Assembly (NCBI GenBank): GCA_019057775.1 | Contig: JAHLWT010000114.1 | Location: 1 to 11,217, forward strand | Length of the DNA: 11,217 nt | From: Promethearchaeota archaeon | GTDB taxonomy: Archaea; Asgardarchaeota; Lokiarchaeia; Sigynarchaeales; SOKP01 | Direction of reading: 5' to 3' | Shown here: positions 1 to 6,346 of the stretch, in pieces | How the letters are laid out: every line of letters starts with the position of its first letter | Numbering within the stretch: the stretch's first letter is position 1 | The notes under the pieces: generated by a model | Databases searched by the model: none | What the model was told of the DNA's origin: nothing | The model's input: the letters and a program-made list of their open reading frames with translations, nothing else | Position numbers and translations under genes: made by a program

Positions 1-326
1 TAGCTTCAGTGATCACTAACGCGCTACTTGAAATAACACCACGAAAATATAAAGAGCCGTATTCTAATTGTCTATACTTTACAAAAGGTACTTGCAAGAC
101 ATGTATTGAAAAGTGTCCTGCTAATGCAATAACCGAAAATGGGCACGATAAAACAAAATGCTACAATTATGGTCAAAAAATAGCAAGAAAAATGAAAATT
201 CGCCATGAATCGCTCCTTAAACCTACCATCCGTCGAGTTAATGGAAAGTTAAGACCTCCAATTTACCCCGTTGGTTGCGCGTTTTGTCAATTTGGCGTCC
301 CATGCATGGATAAAATTCCATTGTAA
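1..326 (+). CDS. Double [4Fe-4S] cluster protein, epoxyqueuosine reductase-like C-terminal part (5' partial)
   Basis: This is the C-terminal end of an iron-sulfur protein. Counting from a GTG at base 9, eight cysteines lie at residues 21, 29, 32, 36, 51, 90, 93 and 99. They form CKTCIEKCP, then GHDKTKC, then GCAFCQFGVPC, enough for two [4Fe-4S] clusters. The arrangement matches the double-cluster domain at the C-terminus of COG1600-like proteins (QueG relatives and methanogen homologues), where the clusters pass electrons to a cobalamin or other centre in the N-terminal part. The frame is open from base 3 through the GTG, with no stop between it and the edge, so the GTG is probably internal and the catalytic part lies outside the window. 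The true substrate cannot be told from this fragment. Family assignment is fairly sure; calling it QueG itself would not be justified. Confidence 0.75.
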   Translation, partial: ASVITNALLEITPRKYKEPYSNCLYFTKGTCKTCIEKCPANAITENGHDKTKCYNYGQKIARKMKIRHESLLKPTIRRVNGKLRPPIYPVGCAFCQFGVPCMDKIPL

Positions 327-335
327 AATAAACCC

Positions 336-355
336 TTTTTTTAAATTATTTTTTT
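336..355 (+). terminator. Oligo-T terminator after the iron-sulfur gene
   Basis: Two runs of seven T (336-342 and 349-355) begin ten bases after the stop codon, with no G+C-rich hairpin before them. This is the usual look of an intrinsic archaeal terminator. The assignment is inferred from position and composition. Confidence 0.5.
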
Positions 356-448
356 CGGTTTACTAAGATATAAATTGAAGAAGTCTTATTAAGGAAGTGT
401 ATAACTAGTAAAGAACCGTTAAATCGACCTCAGAAAATTACCATCAAT

Positions 449-454
449 AGAGGA
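449..454 (+). promoter_or_regulatory. Shine-Dalgarno-like site for the CheR gene
   Basis: AGAGGA lies nine bases before the GTG at 464. It supports the GTG as the start: no ATG or GTG precedes it in frame back to the stop at 371-373, and the next in-frame ATG would remove the first 44 residues of the CheR N-terminal domain. A weak TATA-like GATATAAATT sits at about 367-376. Confidence 0.5.
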
Positions 455-463
455 AATAATAAG

Positions 464-1504
464 GTGAATGCTATCGAAAATATTCATGTCGATGATGAAT
501 CATATAATGCCTTACTCAGTTTACTACGTTCAAAAACAGGATTAAACTTTGAGTACTACAACAGGGGTTTTATAGAAAAAAGGATAAAAGCTAGAATGAT
601 CCGAGTTTATTGTAAGACTCTTGATGATTATTTTCGCTATGTATCATCGAATAGCGCAGAAATTAAAAGTTTTACTGATGGATTTACAGTAAATTATACA
701 TTCTTCTTTAGGGATTATGATGTTTTCGAAACGATTCAAGATTTATTTATCCATGGATTGAAAGTCAGTAGAAAAGATATAAAAAGTGATATAAGACCAG
801 ATCCGTCTAAGTTAGCAAAATTTCGTACCAAAAAAAATGCGGCTAAAAATTTAGCGAAAATGTCAAGATATAGTGATATGCCAGCACGAAACTATATTGA
901 TATTTTTATTTTTCTAAATCAACTTTCATATTATCAAAAAATGAAGAAGCCAAGAAGCGAGAAAAATTGTATTAATATATGGTCATGTCCATGTGCCACT
1001 GGAGAAGAACCGTATTCGCTGGCGATGATATTAGATAACCTTAAGAATCAAGTCCCACGTTTCCCGAAATATAGAATAGTTGCTTCTGATATTGCCCATG
1101 AAGCTATTGCTAAAGCAAAAATTGGAGTCTACACGAATGATTCAATGAAAGAAATTTCTGATTATTTTGAGCAAAAATATTTTAGTAGGGAGAAGACACA
1201 TTTTGGGCATAATAATGTAATAAAAGAAGATATAAAGAAACAGATCGAATTTATTGAAGAGGATGTTACACAAGGTCATAAATTGTATCATAAATATGAT
1301 ATAATTTTTTGTAGGTATCTTCTCATTTATTTTAATCGTATCAATCGTCATAAATTTCTGAAAATTATTGAAGATCGTTTAGTTGAAAATGGCATTCTAA
1401 TCTTAGGGAAAACAGAAACATTATTCGATTCCTGGGGCAAGTTACAACTGATTGATTCTAGACATCGTATTTATATTAAATCGCATTCAAAACTGACAGA
1501 CTAA
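464..1504 (+). CDS. CheR-type SAM-dependent methyltransferase with an insertion
   Basis: CheR proteins methylate glutamate side chains of chemoreceptors using S-adenosylmethionine, in the cytoplasm. Residues 13-92 match the helical CheR N-terminal domain, ending in NYTFFFRDYDVFE where typical members have NxTxFFRD. The methyltransferase domain starts near 171 with IWSCPCATGEEPYSLAM, the SAM-binding motif. It continues with VASDI (D209), FCRYLLIYF (282-290) and LGKTETL (314-320). Between the two domains, about residues 95-168, lies a lysine/arginine-rich stretch that ordinary CheR (about 270-290 residues) lacks; this explains the length of 346. The motif reads CPCATGEEP instead of the common AGCSTGEEP, but the GEEPY core is intact. 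No receptor, CheA, CheW or CheB gene is in the window, so the substrate may be another protein. The family call is strong; a role in chemotaxis is uncertain. Confidence 0.88.
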   Translation: MNAIENIHVDDESYNALLSLLRSKTGLNFEYYNRGFIEKRIKARMIRVYCKTLDDYFRYVSSNSAEIKSFTDGFTVNYTFFFRDYDVFETIQDLFIHGLKVSRKDIKSDIRPDPSKLAKFRTKKNAAKNLAKMSRYSDMPARNYIDIFIFLNQLSYYQKMKKPRSEKNCINIWSCPCATGEEPYSLAMILDNLKNQVPRFPKYRIVASDIAHEAIAKAKIGVYTNDSMKEISDYFEQKYFSREKTHFGHNNVIKEDIKKQIEFIEEDVTQGHKLYHKYDIIFCRYLLIYFNRINRHKFLKIIEDRLVENGILILGKTETLFDSWGKLQLIDSRHRIYIKSHSKLTD

Positions 1505-1726
1505 AAGATAAAGGAAATAAGAGCTTTTCGAATTACTCGAATCAATTTCCGACATTTTTTAAAGCAATCCCCTAATTAGTAAGTAAAATTCGTATTATAT
1601 TTTTAACTTTTTTAGTGTTATTGCAGAATTTATAGAGAAGGGACCATGTGTGTTTTTCTACAATAAATTTTTATCTCTTCAACCTTTTCATCATATAACA
1701 ATTCATCAAATACAATGAACTAAACA
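1505..1726 (+). promoter_or_regulatory. Intergenic region between CheR and HAD genes, with a TATA-like box
   Basis: No gene is seen in these 222 bases. A T6 run at 1555-1560 may end the CheR transcript. CATATAA at 1692-1698 is a plausible TATA box. It would start transcription near 1720, only a few bases before the ATG at 1727, and no Shine-Dalgarno sequence precedes that ATG. This pattern fits a nearly leaderless transcript. The box is short and chance matches are common in DNA this AT-rich. Confidence 0.3.
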
Positions 1727-2464
1727 ATGAGTAGAGATATTCAATTAAAAAAACGACTTCAATCTGGTTCTCTTCGTGCCATTATTTTCGATTTTGATGG
1801 AACCTTGCTAGATGTAAGAGAAATTCTAGAAAAATCAATTGAAGAAGTTATTTTAGAAAAAAACCCTGAGATTGATATGGAAACGACAATTCAAGAAATT
1901 GGTGCTTTACTTGAAACTATTCAAGGATATCCATTACCTCAAGTACTACTTCAATCTTATGAGATTTTTAAACATATCACGGTTCTTAAAAATTTGACCT
2001 ATTTCAAGAAACTACGCTTAGCAATTAAAATTTTTTCGAAATATTTAGAATATTCAAAAGAGGCTTCTTTTTTTCCTGGAACAAAATCCCTCTTAAAAGA
2101 TTTGAGCAAGTCTTTTGATTTATTTATAGTATCTCATAATAAAACTGAAACCATTCTGGAACATCTAGAAAAAGAAGGGATGGATAATCTGTTTAAAGGT
2201 GTATATGGTAGTGATAAAATACCAGTTCAAAAGCCAGATCCTATGGCACTCCAACCCGCTCTTGAATACTATAAAAAAAGGCATAGAGACGAATTTCTTA
2301 TGATTGGTGATATGCCGTCTGACATTATAGCTGGACGAGAAGCAGGATTTTGGACAATCGGAGTAGCAAGTGGAATTTCGAAGAAAGAAATCCTAGTTGG
2401 AAATCAGGCGGATTTTGTTGTTGATTCCTTAAGTGAACTACTACAAATAATAGAAAAGAGTTAA
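1727..2464 (+). CDS. HAD-superfamily phosphatase, phosphoglycolate-phosphatase-like
   Basis: This is a soluble phosphohydrolase of the haloacid dehalogenase superfamily, subfamily IA by its helical cap. Motif I is DFDGTLLD at residues 22-29, giving the nucleophile D22 and acid/base D24. Motif II is the serine in IVSHN (S136). Motif III is the lysine in QKPDP (K169). Motif IV is IGDMPSDI with D195 and D199 for magnesium. All catalytic positions are present. The cap between motifs I and II, about residues 35-110, is helical and larger than minimal. The length of 245 is near the phosphoglycolate phosphatase range, but the superfamily is broad, so the substrate stays open: phosphoglycolate, a sugar phosphate or glycerol phosphate are all possible. 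The next gene, in the same direction, is a double acyltransferase, but 286 bases with separate promoter signals lie between, so co-transcription is unlikely. Confidence 0.85.
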   Translation: MSRDIQLKKRLQSGSLRAIIFDFDGTLLDVREILEKSIEEVILEKNPEIDMETTIQEIGALLETIQGYPLPQVLLQSYEIFKHITVLKNLTYFKKLRLAIKIFSKYLEYSKEASFFPGTKSLLKDLSKSFDLFIVSHNKTETILEHLEKEGMDNLFKGVYGSDKIPVQKPDPMALQPALEYYKKRHRDEFLMIGDMPSDIIAGREAGFWTIGVASGISKKEILVGNQADFVVDSLSELLQIIEKS

Positions 2465-2475
2465 TAGGCACTTAA

Positions 2476-2485
2476 TTTTTTTTTT
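2476..2485 (+). terminator. T10 terminator after the HAD gene
   Basis: A run of ten T begins eleven bases after the HAD stop codon, with no stable hairpin before it. Length and position fit an archaeal oligo-T terminator. Confidence 0.6.
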
Positions 2486-2573
2486 CCGTAGCAAAATTAT
2501 CGTTTACTTAAAATTTTTTTCAACTCCTTTTCTTTGTTGCTCTTTGATACTTATTATGTGGGAGAAGTTGACA

Positions 2574-2597
2574 TATCATACTTTTTGCAGTATGATA
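2574..2597. repeat. Perfect 9-bp inverted repeat just upstream of a TATA box
   Basis: TATCATACT (2574-2582) is exactly complementary to AGTATGATA (2589-2597), with a six-base TTTTGC spacer. It ends five bases before the TATA box at 2603, in the place of the archaeal BRE and upstream activator sites. That makes an operator for a dimeric regulator plausible. Alternatively it is a hairpin backing up termination of the HAD transcript, since T-rich DNA follows. Confidence 0.5.
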
Positions 2598-2602
2598 AAT
2601 TT

Positions 2603-2610
2603 TTTATATA
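2603..2610 (+). promoter_or_regulatory. Archaeal TATA box candidate for the double acyltransferase gene
   Basis: TTTATATA matches the archaeal TATA consensus. Transcription would begin near 2633, leaving a leader of about 118 bases that includes the stem-loop at 2645-2680. A second candidate, TTATAATT at 2708-2715, would give a leader of about 13 bases with AAAAGGT (2737-2743) as ribosome binding site. Sequence alone does not decide between them. Confidence 0.4.
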
Positions 2611-2644
2611 AACAAGTCTTTAACTAAAAATAATAATTATTACG

Positions 2645-2680
2645 AAAAATGGATTTTTATTAAAAAATACAGCCATTTTT
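2645..2680. repeat. Nested stem-loop upstream of the acyltransferase gene
   Basis: The outer arms AAAAATGG (2645-2652) and CCATTTTT (2673-2680) are perfect complements. Inside them ATTTTT (2653-2658) can pair with AAAAAT (2663-2668). Apart from a short bulge this makes one long AT-rich stem. It could be a leader RNA structure if the TATA box at 2603 is used, a terminator-like element, or chance in AT-rich DNA. Confidence 0.4.
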
Positions 2681-2697
2681 AATAACTAAAAAAAATA

Positions 2698-2711
2698 ATA
2701 ATTCGAATTAT
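2698..2711. repeat. Perfect 14-bp palindrome overlapping a second TATA candidate
   Basis: ATAATTCGAATTAT reads the same on both strands with no spacer. It overlaps the TATA-like TTATAATT at 2708-2715 and lies about 40 bases before the ATG. A regulator bound here would compete with TBP if that promoter is used. The site is short and mostly A/T, so chance cannot be excluded. Confidence 0.4.
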
Positions 2712-2750
2712 AATTTTAACTTTATTTCTAGCTAATAAAAGGTATTTAAT

Positions 2751-4409
2751 ATGGAATTAGATAAAAAAGGATATCAGATTGCAGAAGAAATGGAACTTAA
2801 GAAGTCGACCGAAGAAAAGATGCAAAAAGAACTTAAATATGAGAAAAGTCATCAGAAATGGACTTACAAAATTCTGAAATATAACCCAATCGATCCTTTA
2901 AATGATTTATGGCGGTATATCATCAAACGTTTAGATCTGAAAAAAATTGAAGGGAGACTTCAATGGTGGGCGGCTTATATCTATATTAAATTTTTTGCTC
3001 GAACGTTATGGAATTTCAAAGCTATATATCCAAAAGGGAATATGTTCCCTGAATATACAGCTGCAATCCTCGTAGGCTCACATGAGTCGCATTTGGACCC
3101 GTTTTTCTATGGTGCATCGTGCCATCGACGAATCCGCTATATGAGTAAACTAGATAATTTCAAAACACCTCTTATGAAGACCATCTTTAACAACCTTGGA
3201 GCTTTCAGAATTGATCGTGAAAATCCGGAAAGAGGTTGGGAAAAAGCTAAGGGAATTTTGCGCGGGGGTGAGTGTATCGGAATATTCCCTGAGGGTACAC
3301 GATCTCGAGACGGAGAGCTAGGAGAGTTTAAAACTGGGGCAGTTAGATTAGCGATAGAAATGCAAGTACCAATAGTCCCAATGGGAATTGTTGGAAGTAG
3401 GCACGCGTTAAAAAAGGGAAATCTAGTTATGAAACCGACTCAAGTAATTGTCCGCGTTGGTGATCCAATTTATTATAATGATTATAGTTTTGATTCAATT
3501 TCATATCAAGACATTAGAAGGCTTACGGATGAATTGAGAAATACAATCTGGGAATTACGAGAAAATCTTTATGGAAGAGAAGACACAGAAGAATTATCTA
3601 TTGGTTCCCCAGAAGAAGTCGAAAAGAAACCTAAATTTAACTTCATGAAATATCTGAAAGACCAAGCGAAAGGAGTAATAAAGCTTGTTGATGATGTATG
3701 GTATGCCTTTTTAAGGAGCTTAGAAGAATTTGGTGTACGGGAGCAATTTCAAAGACCAGTACAAGCATTCTCAGGGGATTTAGTTTGCAATTGGTCGGAT
3801 CTTATGATGCCTTATAGAGTAATTGATTTTGAGAAATACATTCCTAAAGAAGGCGGTGCCATTATCTGTCCAAGTCATAATTCTGAATGGGATGTACTCA
3901 TTCTAGCGGCAAGTATAATTCACCACCCCCCAAGACGGATAGCTTATCAATTGGCAAAACAATCCTTATTTAAAGTTCCGCTCGTTAATGCGTGGGTCCG
4001 AAATCATCATGCTTTTCCATTAAAAAGAGGAGAACATGATGTAGATGCCTTTAATTACGCAGGTGAACTTCTTTCTCGGGGCGAAGTGGTAATCACATAC
4101 CCGGAGGGAACAACAAATCAGGGAGATGGTCACCTTTTAGAAGGTCACACGGGTCCTATGCGATTAGCAATCGAAAGACAAGTTCCTATTATTCCAATCG
4201 GGATAACTGGCACAGAATCGACTTTTCCGAAAAGAGCTAAGATGTTAAATTTCTTTAAAGGTCAAATGCTTAAAGCAGGTCCGGCATTCATGGAGCATAA
4301 ACAATATTGGGGCAAACCCATGCCTGACTATGATGAACTTAAACGACTTACTACTAACATGATGGCCCAAATCAAGGACTTACTCTTATATAATAGTCCA
4401 GATGCGTGA
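2751..4409 (+). CDS. Tandem PlsC-type glycerolipid acyltransferase (two acyltransferase domains)
   Basis: PlsC-family enzymes move an acyl chain to a glycerol phosphate or lysophospholipid acceptor at the cytoplasmic face of the membrane. Two full domains are present. The first has the HX4D motif at H111-D116, GAFRIDR (150-156), FPEGTRS (179-185) and VPIVPMGI (206-213). The second has H376-D381, YPEGTT (450-455) and VPIIPIGI (478-485). Both keep the catalytic histidine and aspartate and the phosphate-binding PEGT, so both may be active. Residues 1-35 are charged and helical, and the linker 270-345 is charged. No clear transmembrane segment is seen, so membrane contact is probably peripheral. 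Single-domain PlsC is about 240 residues; this protein of 552 is a genuine fusion or duplication. The ATG follows AAAAGGT. The gene ends 19 bases from the convergent xylulokinase stop. The two domains could fill sn-1 and sn-2 in turn, which is inference. Confidence 0.88.
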   Translation: MELDKKGYQIAEEMELKKSTEEKMQKELKYEKSHQKWTYKILKYNPIDPLNDLWRYIIKRLDLKKIEGRLQWWAAYIYIKFFARTLWNFKAIYPKGNMFPEYTAAILVGSHESHLDPFFYGASCHRRIRYMSKLDNFKTPLMKTIFNNLGAFRIDRENPERGWEKAKGILRGGECIGIFPEGTRSRDGELGEFKTGAVRLAIEMQVPIVPMGIVGSRHALKKGNLVMKPTQVIVRVGDPIYYNDYSFDSISYQDIRRLTDELRNTIWELRENLYGREDTEELSIGSPEEVEKKPKFNFMKYLKDQAKGVIKLVDDVWYAFLRSLEEFGVREQFQRPVQAFSGDLVCNWSDLMMPYRVIDFEKYIPKEGGAIICPSHNSEWDVLILAASIIHHPPRRIAYQLAKQSLFKVPLVNAWVRNHHAFPLKRGEHDVDAFNYAGELLSRGEVVITYPEGTTNQGDGHLLEGHTGPMRLAIERQVPIIPIGITGTESTFPKRAKMLNFFKGQMLKAGPAFMEHKQYWGKPMPDYDELKRLTTNMMAQIKDLLLYNSPDA

Positions 4410-4428
4410 TTTTAACGCATTTTACCAC

Positions 4429-6051
4429 TTAAAAATACTTTTTTATAAATTTTACCCGAATTTCTTCAGGATTTGCTCCATTTTTAAGAACGAAATTTTC
4501 ACATTTTTTATATACTTTAAGAAAATCGTCATATAAATCCTTATATTTATTTTGTGGTTCAATCACTATACTATTCTGAATATCTATGAATTTAAATACA
4601 ATTTCATTCCACATTTTCTTCTGATTCTTGGAATCATAGAAAGATTTAGCTGATCTTAAAGCTGCTCCAAGAGCTGCTGAATCAGTAATTTCAAATTGTC
4701 TTACCCTTGTATTAAAAACATTTGCTAGTATTTGGAGAACATCCTTATTTATAGAAGCACCTCCAGTTGCATAAATTTCTTCCGGATTTTCTTCAATCCA
4801 TTCTGAGTGAACTCTCATTGACAAGAATTGACTCTCTATAATACCTCGTACGTTTCCTTCTAGATCATCTTCTTCTAATCCAAATCGATAAACTTGTGCA
4901 TCTAATACTGAAGGTACAATTTCTGGAAAAAAATAGGGAAGCATGATTTTTCCATTGTTTCCTGGAGGTGTTTCGCTCAGCACTTTAGAAAATTCATTCC
5001 AATTGAGATTAAATCTATCTTTTATTTTTTCTCTAGCTAAAGAGCCGTTTTTATAGCATATTAGACTCATATAATCACCTGTAGGTGCTCCGAAAACATG
5101 ACCTTCGCCATTAAAATCAAGATATAATTCTTTTAAATAACTAAAATAAGTATCACTTGTACCAAGACTTATCCCAACTTTTCCTTTCTCGATTAATCCA
5201 ACACCAATAAGACTATTAGGATTATCTCCCGACCAAGCGATTAGTTCCGTGTCAGGATTAAATCCATATTTTTCTACAAAGTATGGAGAAATCTTTCCAA
5301 TGACGTCATAAGAATTAGAGAGTAACGGTAATTTTTGTTCCAAGTTAGGGGCAGTTGCATTTAAAGCACGAGCATCCCATTCTTTAGTTTTTATATTCAT
5401 TAAGTTCATACCAGCACCATCTCCATGATCTATAGGGGCATCTCTTCCTAACAAAAGTGAAGCCAAAAAAGAGCTAACTAGATGAATTTTTGATGTTTTA
5501 TTATATTTATTAGGTTGTTCTACATAAAATTTTCGAATTTGAGGGCCAGAAAATCGCTCAAAAGTATTGGAACCTAAAATTTCTATTGTTGATTTCAATC
5601 CTCCTAATTTTCTACGAATTTCATTGCATTGCATTGTAGTACTTGAATCCATCCAGATAGGACTTGTAGGACGAGAAAATGAGCCGCTTAATTGAGATGC
5701 TAATGATTTAACTGGATTTAATTCTTTAAGAGATTTTTCAAATAAATAATTTAAATAGACCGTTCCATGTTGTTGTCCTGAACCTGAAATCCCCTTTATA
5801 TTAAAAATTGGAATACCTTCATCCTTCATTTTTTGAAACAACAATTCTAAACCTTCAACCCACATAAGGGGATATGAATGTACTATTTTTTCATCTCCTA
5901 AAGTTACGACTCCATCTTGAGTGTTATAATGTGGTAAATCTTTATCAAAATTTAGGCTATGTCGATATATTACTCTTTTTGAACTAAAATTGATCATAAT
6001 AGCAGTAAAACTCTGAGTTGAACAATCCAATCCAAGAAAAAAATCTTCCAT
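4429..6051 (-). CDS. xylB: Xylulokinase, animal (XYLB) type, FGGY family
   Basis: This cytoplasmic sugar kinase phosphorylates D-xylulose to xylulose 5-phosphate using ATP, feeding the pentose phosphate pool. The N-terminal FGGY domain begins LGLDCSTQS (6-14). Substrate-side motifs follow: FDKDLP (35-40), SGSGQQHG (89-96), IWMDSST (132-138), ERFSGPQI (165-172) and PIDHGDGAGMNL (206-217). The C-terminal domain has SGDNPNSL with the likely catalytic base D276, LGTSDT (296-301), CYKNGSLAREK (332-342) and the nucleotide-site motif ATGGAS (428-433). Length (540) and these motifs follow human XYLB and its relatives much more closely than E. coli XylB. No domain is missing. The gene stands alone: no xylose isomerase or transporter is nearby. 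A TATA-like box 30 bases before the ATG suggests a short leader. Confidence 0.9.
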   Translation of the reverse strand: MEDFFLGLDCSTQSFTAIMINFSSKRVIYRHSLNFDKDLPHYNTQDGVVTLGDEKIVHSYPLMWVEGLELLFQKMKDEGIPIFNIKGISGSGQQHGTVYLNYLFEKSLKELNPVKSLASQLSGSFSRPTSPIWMDSSTTMQCNEIRRKLGGLKSTIEILGSNTFERFSGPQIRKFYVEQPNKYNKTSKIHLVSSFLASLLLGRDAPIDHGDGAGMNLMNIKTKEWDARALNATAPNLEQKLPLLSNSYDVIGKISPYFVEKYGFNPDTELIAWSGDNPNSLIGVGLIEKGKVGISLGTSDTYFSYLKELYLDFNGEGHVFGAPTGDYMSLICYKNGSLAREKIKDRFNLNWNEFSKVLSETPPGNNGKIMLPYFFPEIVPSVLDAQVYRFGLEEDDLEGNVRGIIESQFLSMRVHSEWIEENPEEIYATGGASINKDVLQILANVFNTRVRQFEITDSAALGAALRSAKSFYDSKNQKKMWNEIVFKFIDIQNSIVIEPQNKYKDLYDDFLKVYKKCENFVLKNGANPEEIRVKFIKKYF

Positions 6052-6080
6052 AAAAACAAGATGTTAATTTTCTTATCTTA

Positions 6081-6088
6081 TTATATTG
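6081..6088 (-). promoter_or_regulatory. TATA-like box for xylulokinase
   Basis: On the minus strand CAATATAA lies 30-37 bases upstream of the xylulokinase ATG at 6051. Transcription would begin near 6057, about six bases before the ATG. With no Shine-Dalgarno sequence visible, a nearly leaderless message is likely. Confidence 0.4.
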
Positions 6089-6282
6089 AATGTTTTTCAT
6101 TCTTAATTAATCGCTAAGTTATTTTAAAAGCATAGGCAGGGCTCTCATTCAAATTTTTTTTGCCATTTCAAGTTTTTATATAATATTCTTATGGGTGTTA
6201 TGATTTTTAACGAGGGAAATATGCTTTCCTAATAAAATTTTAATCAAAATATGACTTTAAATCATTTCGTCCATTATAATTA

Positions 6283-6290
6283 TTATATAT
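6283..6290 (+). promoter_or_regulatory. TATA-like box for the activase-related gene
   Basis: TTATATAT lies about 57 bases before the ATG at 6347. Transcription would start near 6312-6316, which leaves a leader of about 30 bases containing the GAGG site. Confidence 0.4.
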
Positions 6291-6319
6291 GAAAAAATCT
6301 AAGTAAGTAATTTTAATGA

Positions 6320-6346
6320 ATGAACTTTTATCGAGGACTTAACTAG
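6320..6346 (+). other. Eight-codon upstream ORF abutting the next start
   Basis: ATG at 6320 opens a reading frame of eight codons (MNFYRGLN) that stops with TAG at 6344-6346, immediately before the ATG at 6347 and in the same frame. It contains the GAGG ribosome binding site of the main gene. It may be chance, or ribosomes translating it could affect initiation on the main gene. Confidence 0.3.
6333..6336 (+). promoter_or_regulatory. Shine-Dalgarno site GAGG fixing the start at 6347
   Basis: GAGG lies ten bases before the ATG at 6347. The in-frame stop at 6344-6346 excludes any earlier start, so this start is secure. Confidence 0.6.

Larger units (their letters stand above)
6052..6346. promoter_or_regulatory. 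Divergent intergenic region between xylulokinase and the activase-related gene
   Basis: No substantial gene is seen in these 295 AT-rich bases. They serve two promoters facing away from each other, described separately. A small inverted repeat, GAATG (6088-6092) and CATTC (6098-6102) around TTTTT, sits directly upstream of the xylulokinase TATA box. A five-base arm is weak evidence for an operator. The middle, about 6110-6270, holds nothing I can name. Confidence 0.6.

Noticed and set aside
1142..1351. Minus-strand frame of 69 codons inside the CheR gene
   Set aside because: Its Ile/Phe-rich sequence is what AT-rich antisense DNA gives, and it overlaps the conserved CheR motifs.
1527..1541. 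Short inverted repeat TTCGA...TCGAA after the CheR gene
   Set aside because: Five-base arms are expected by chance, and no regular T-run follows closely enough to make a hairpin terminator.
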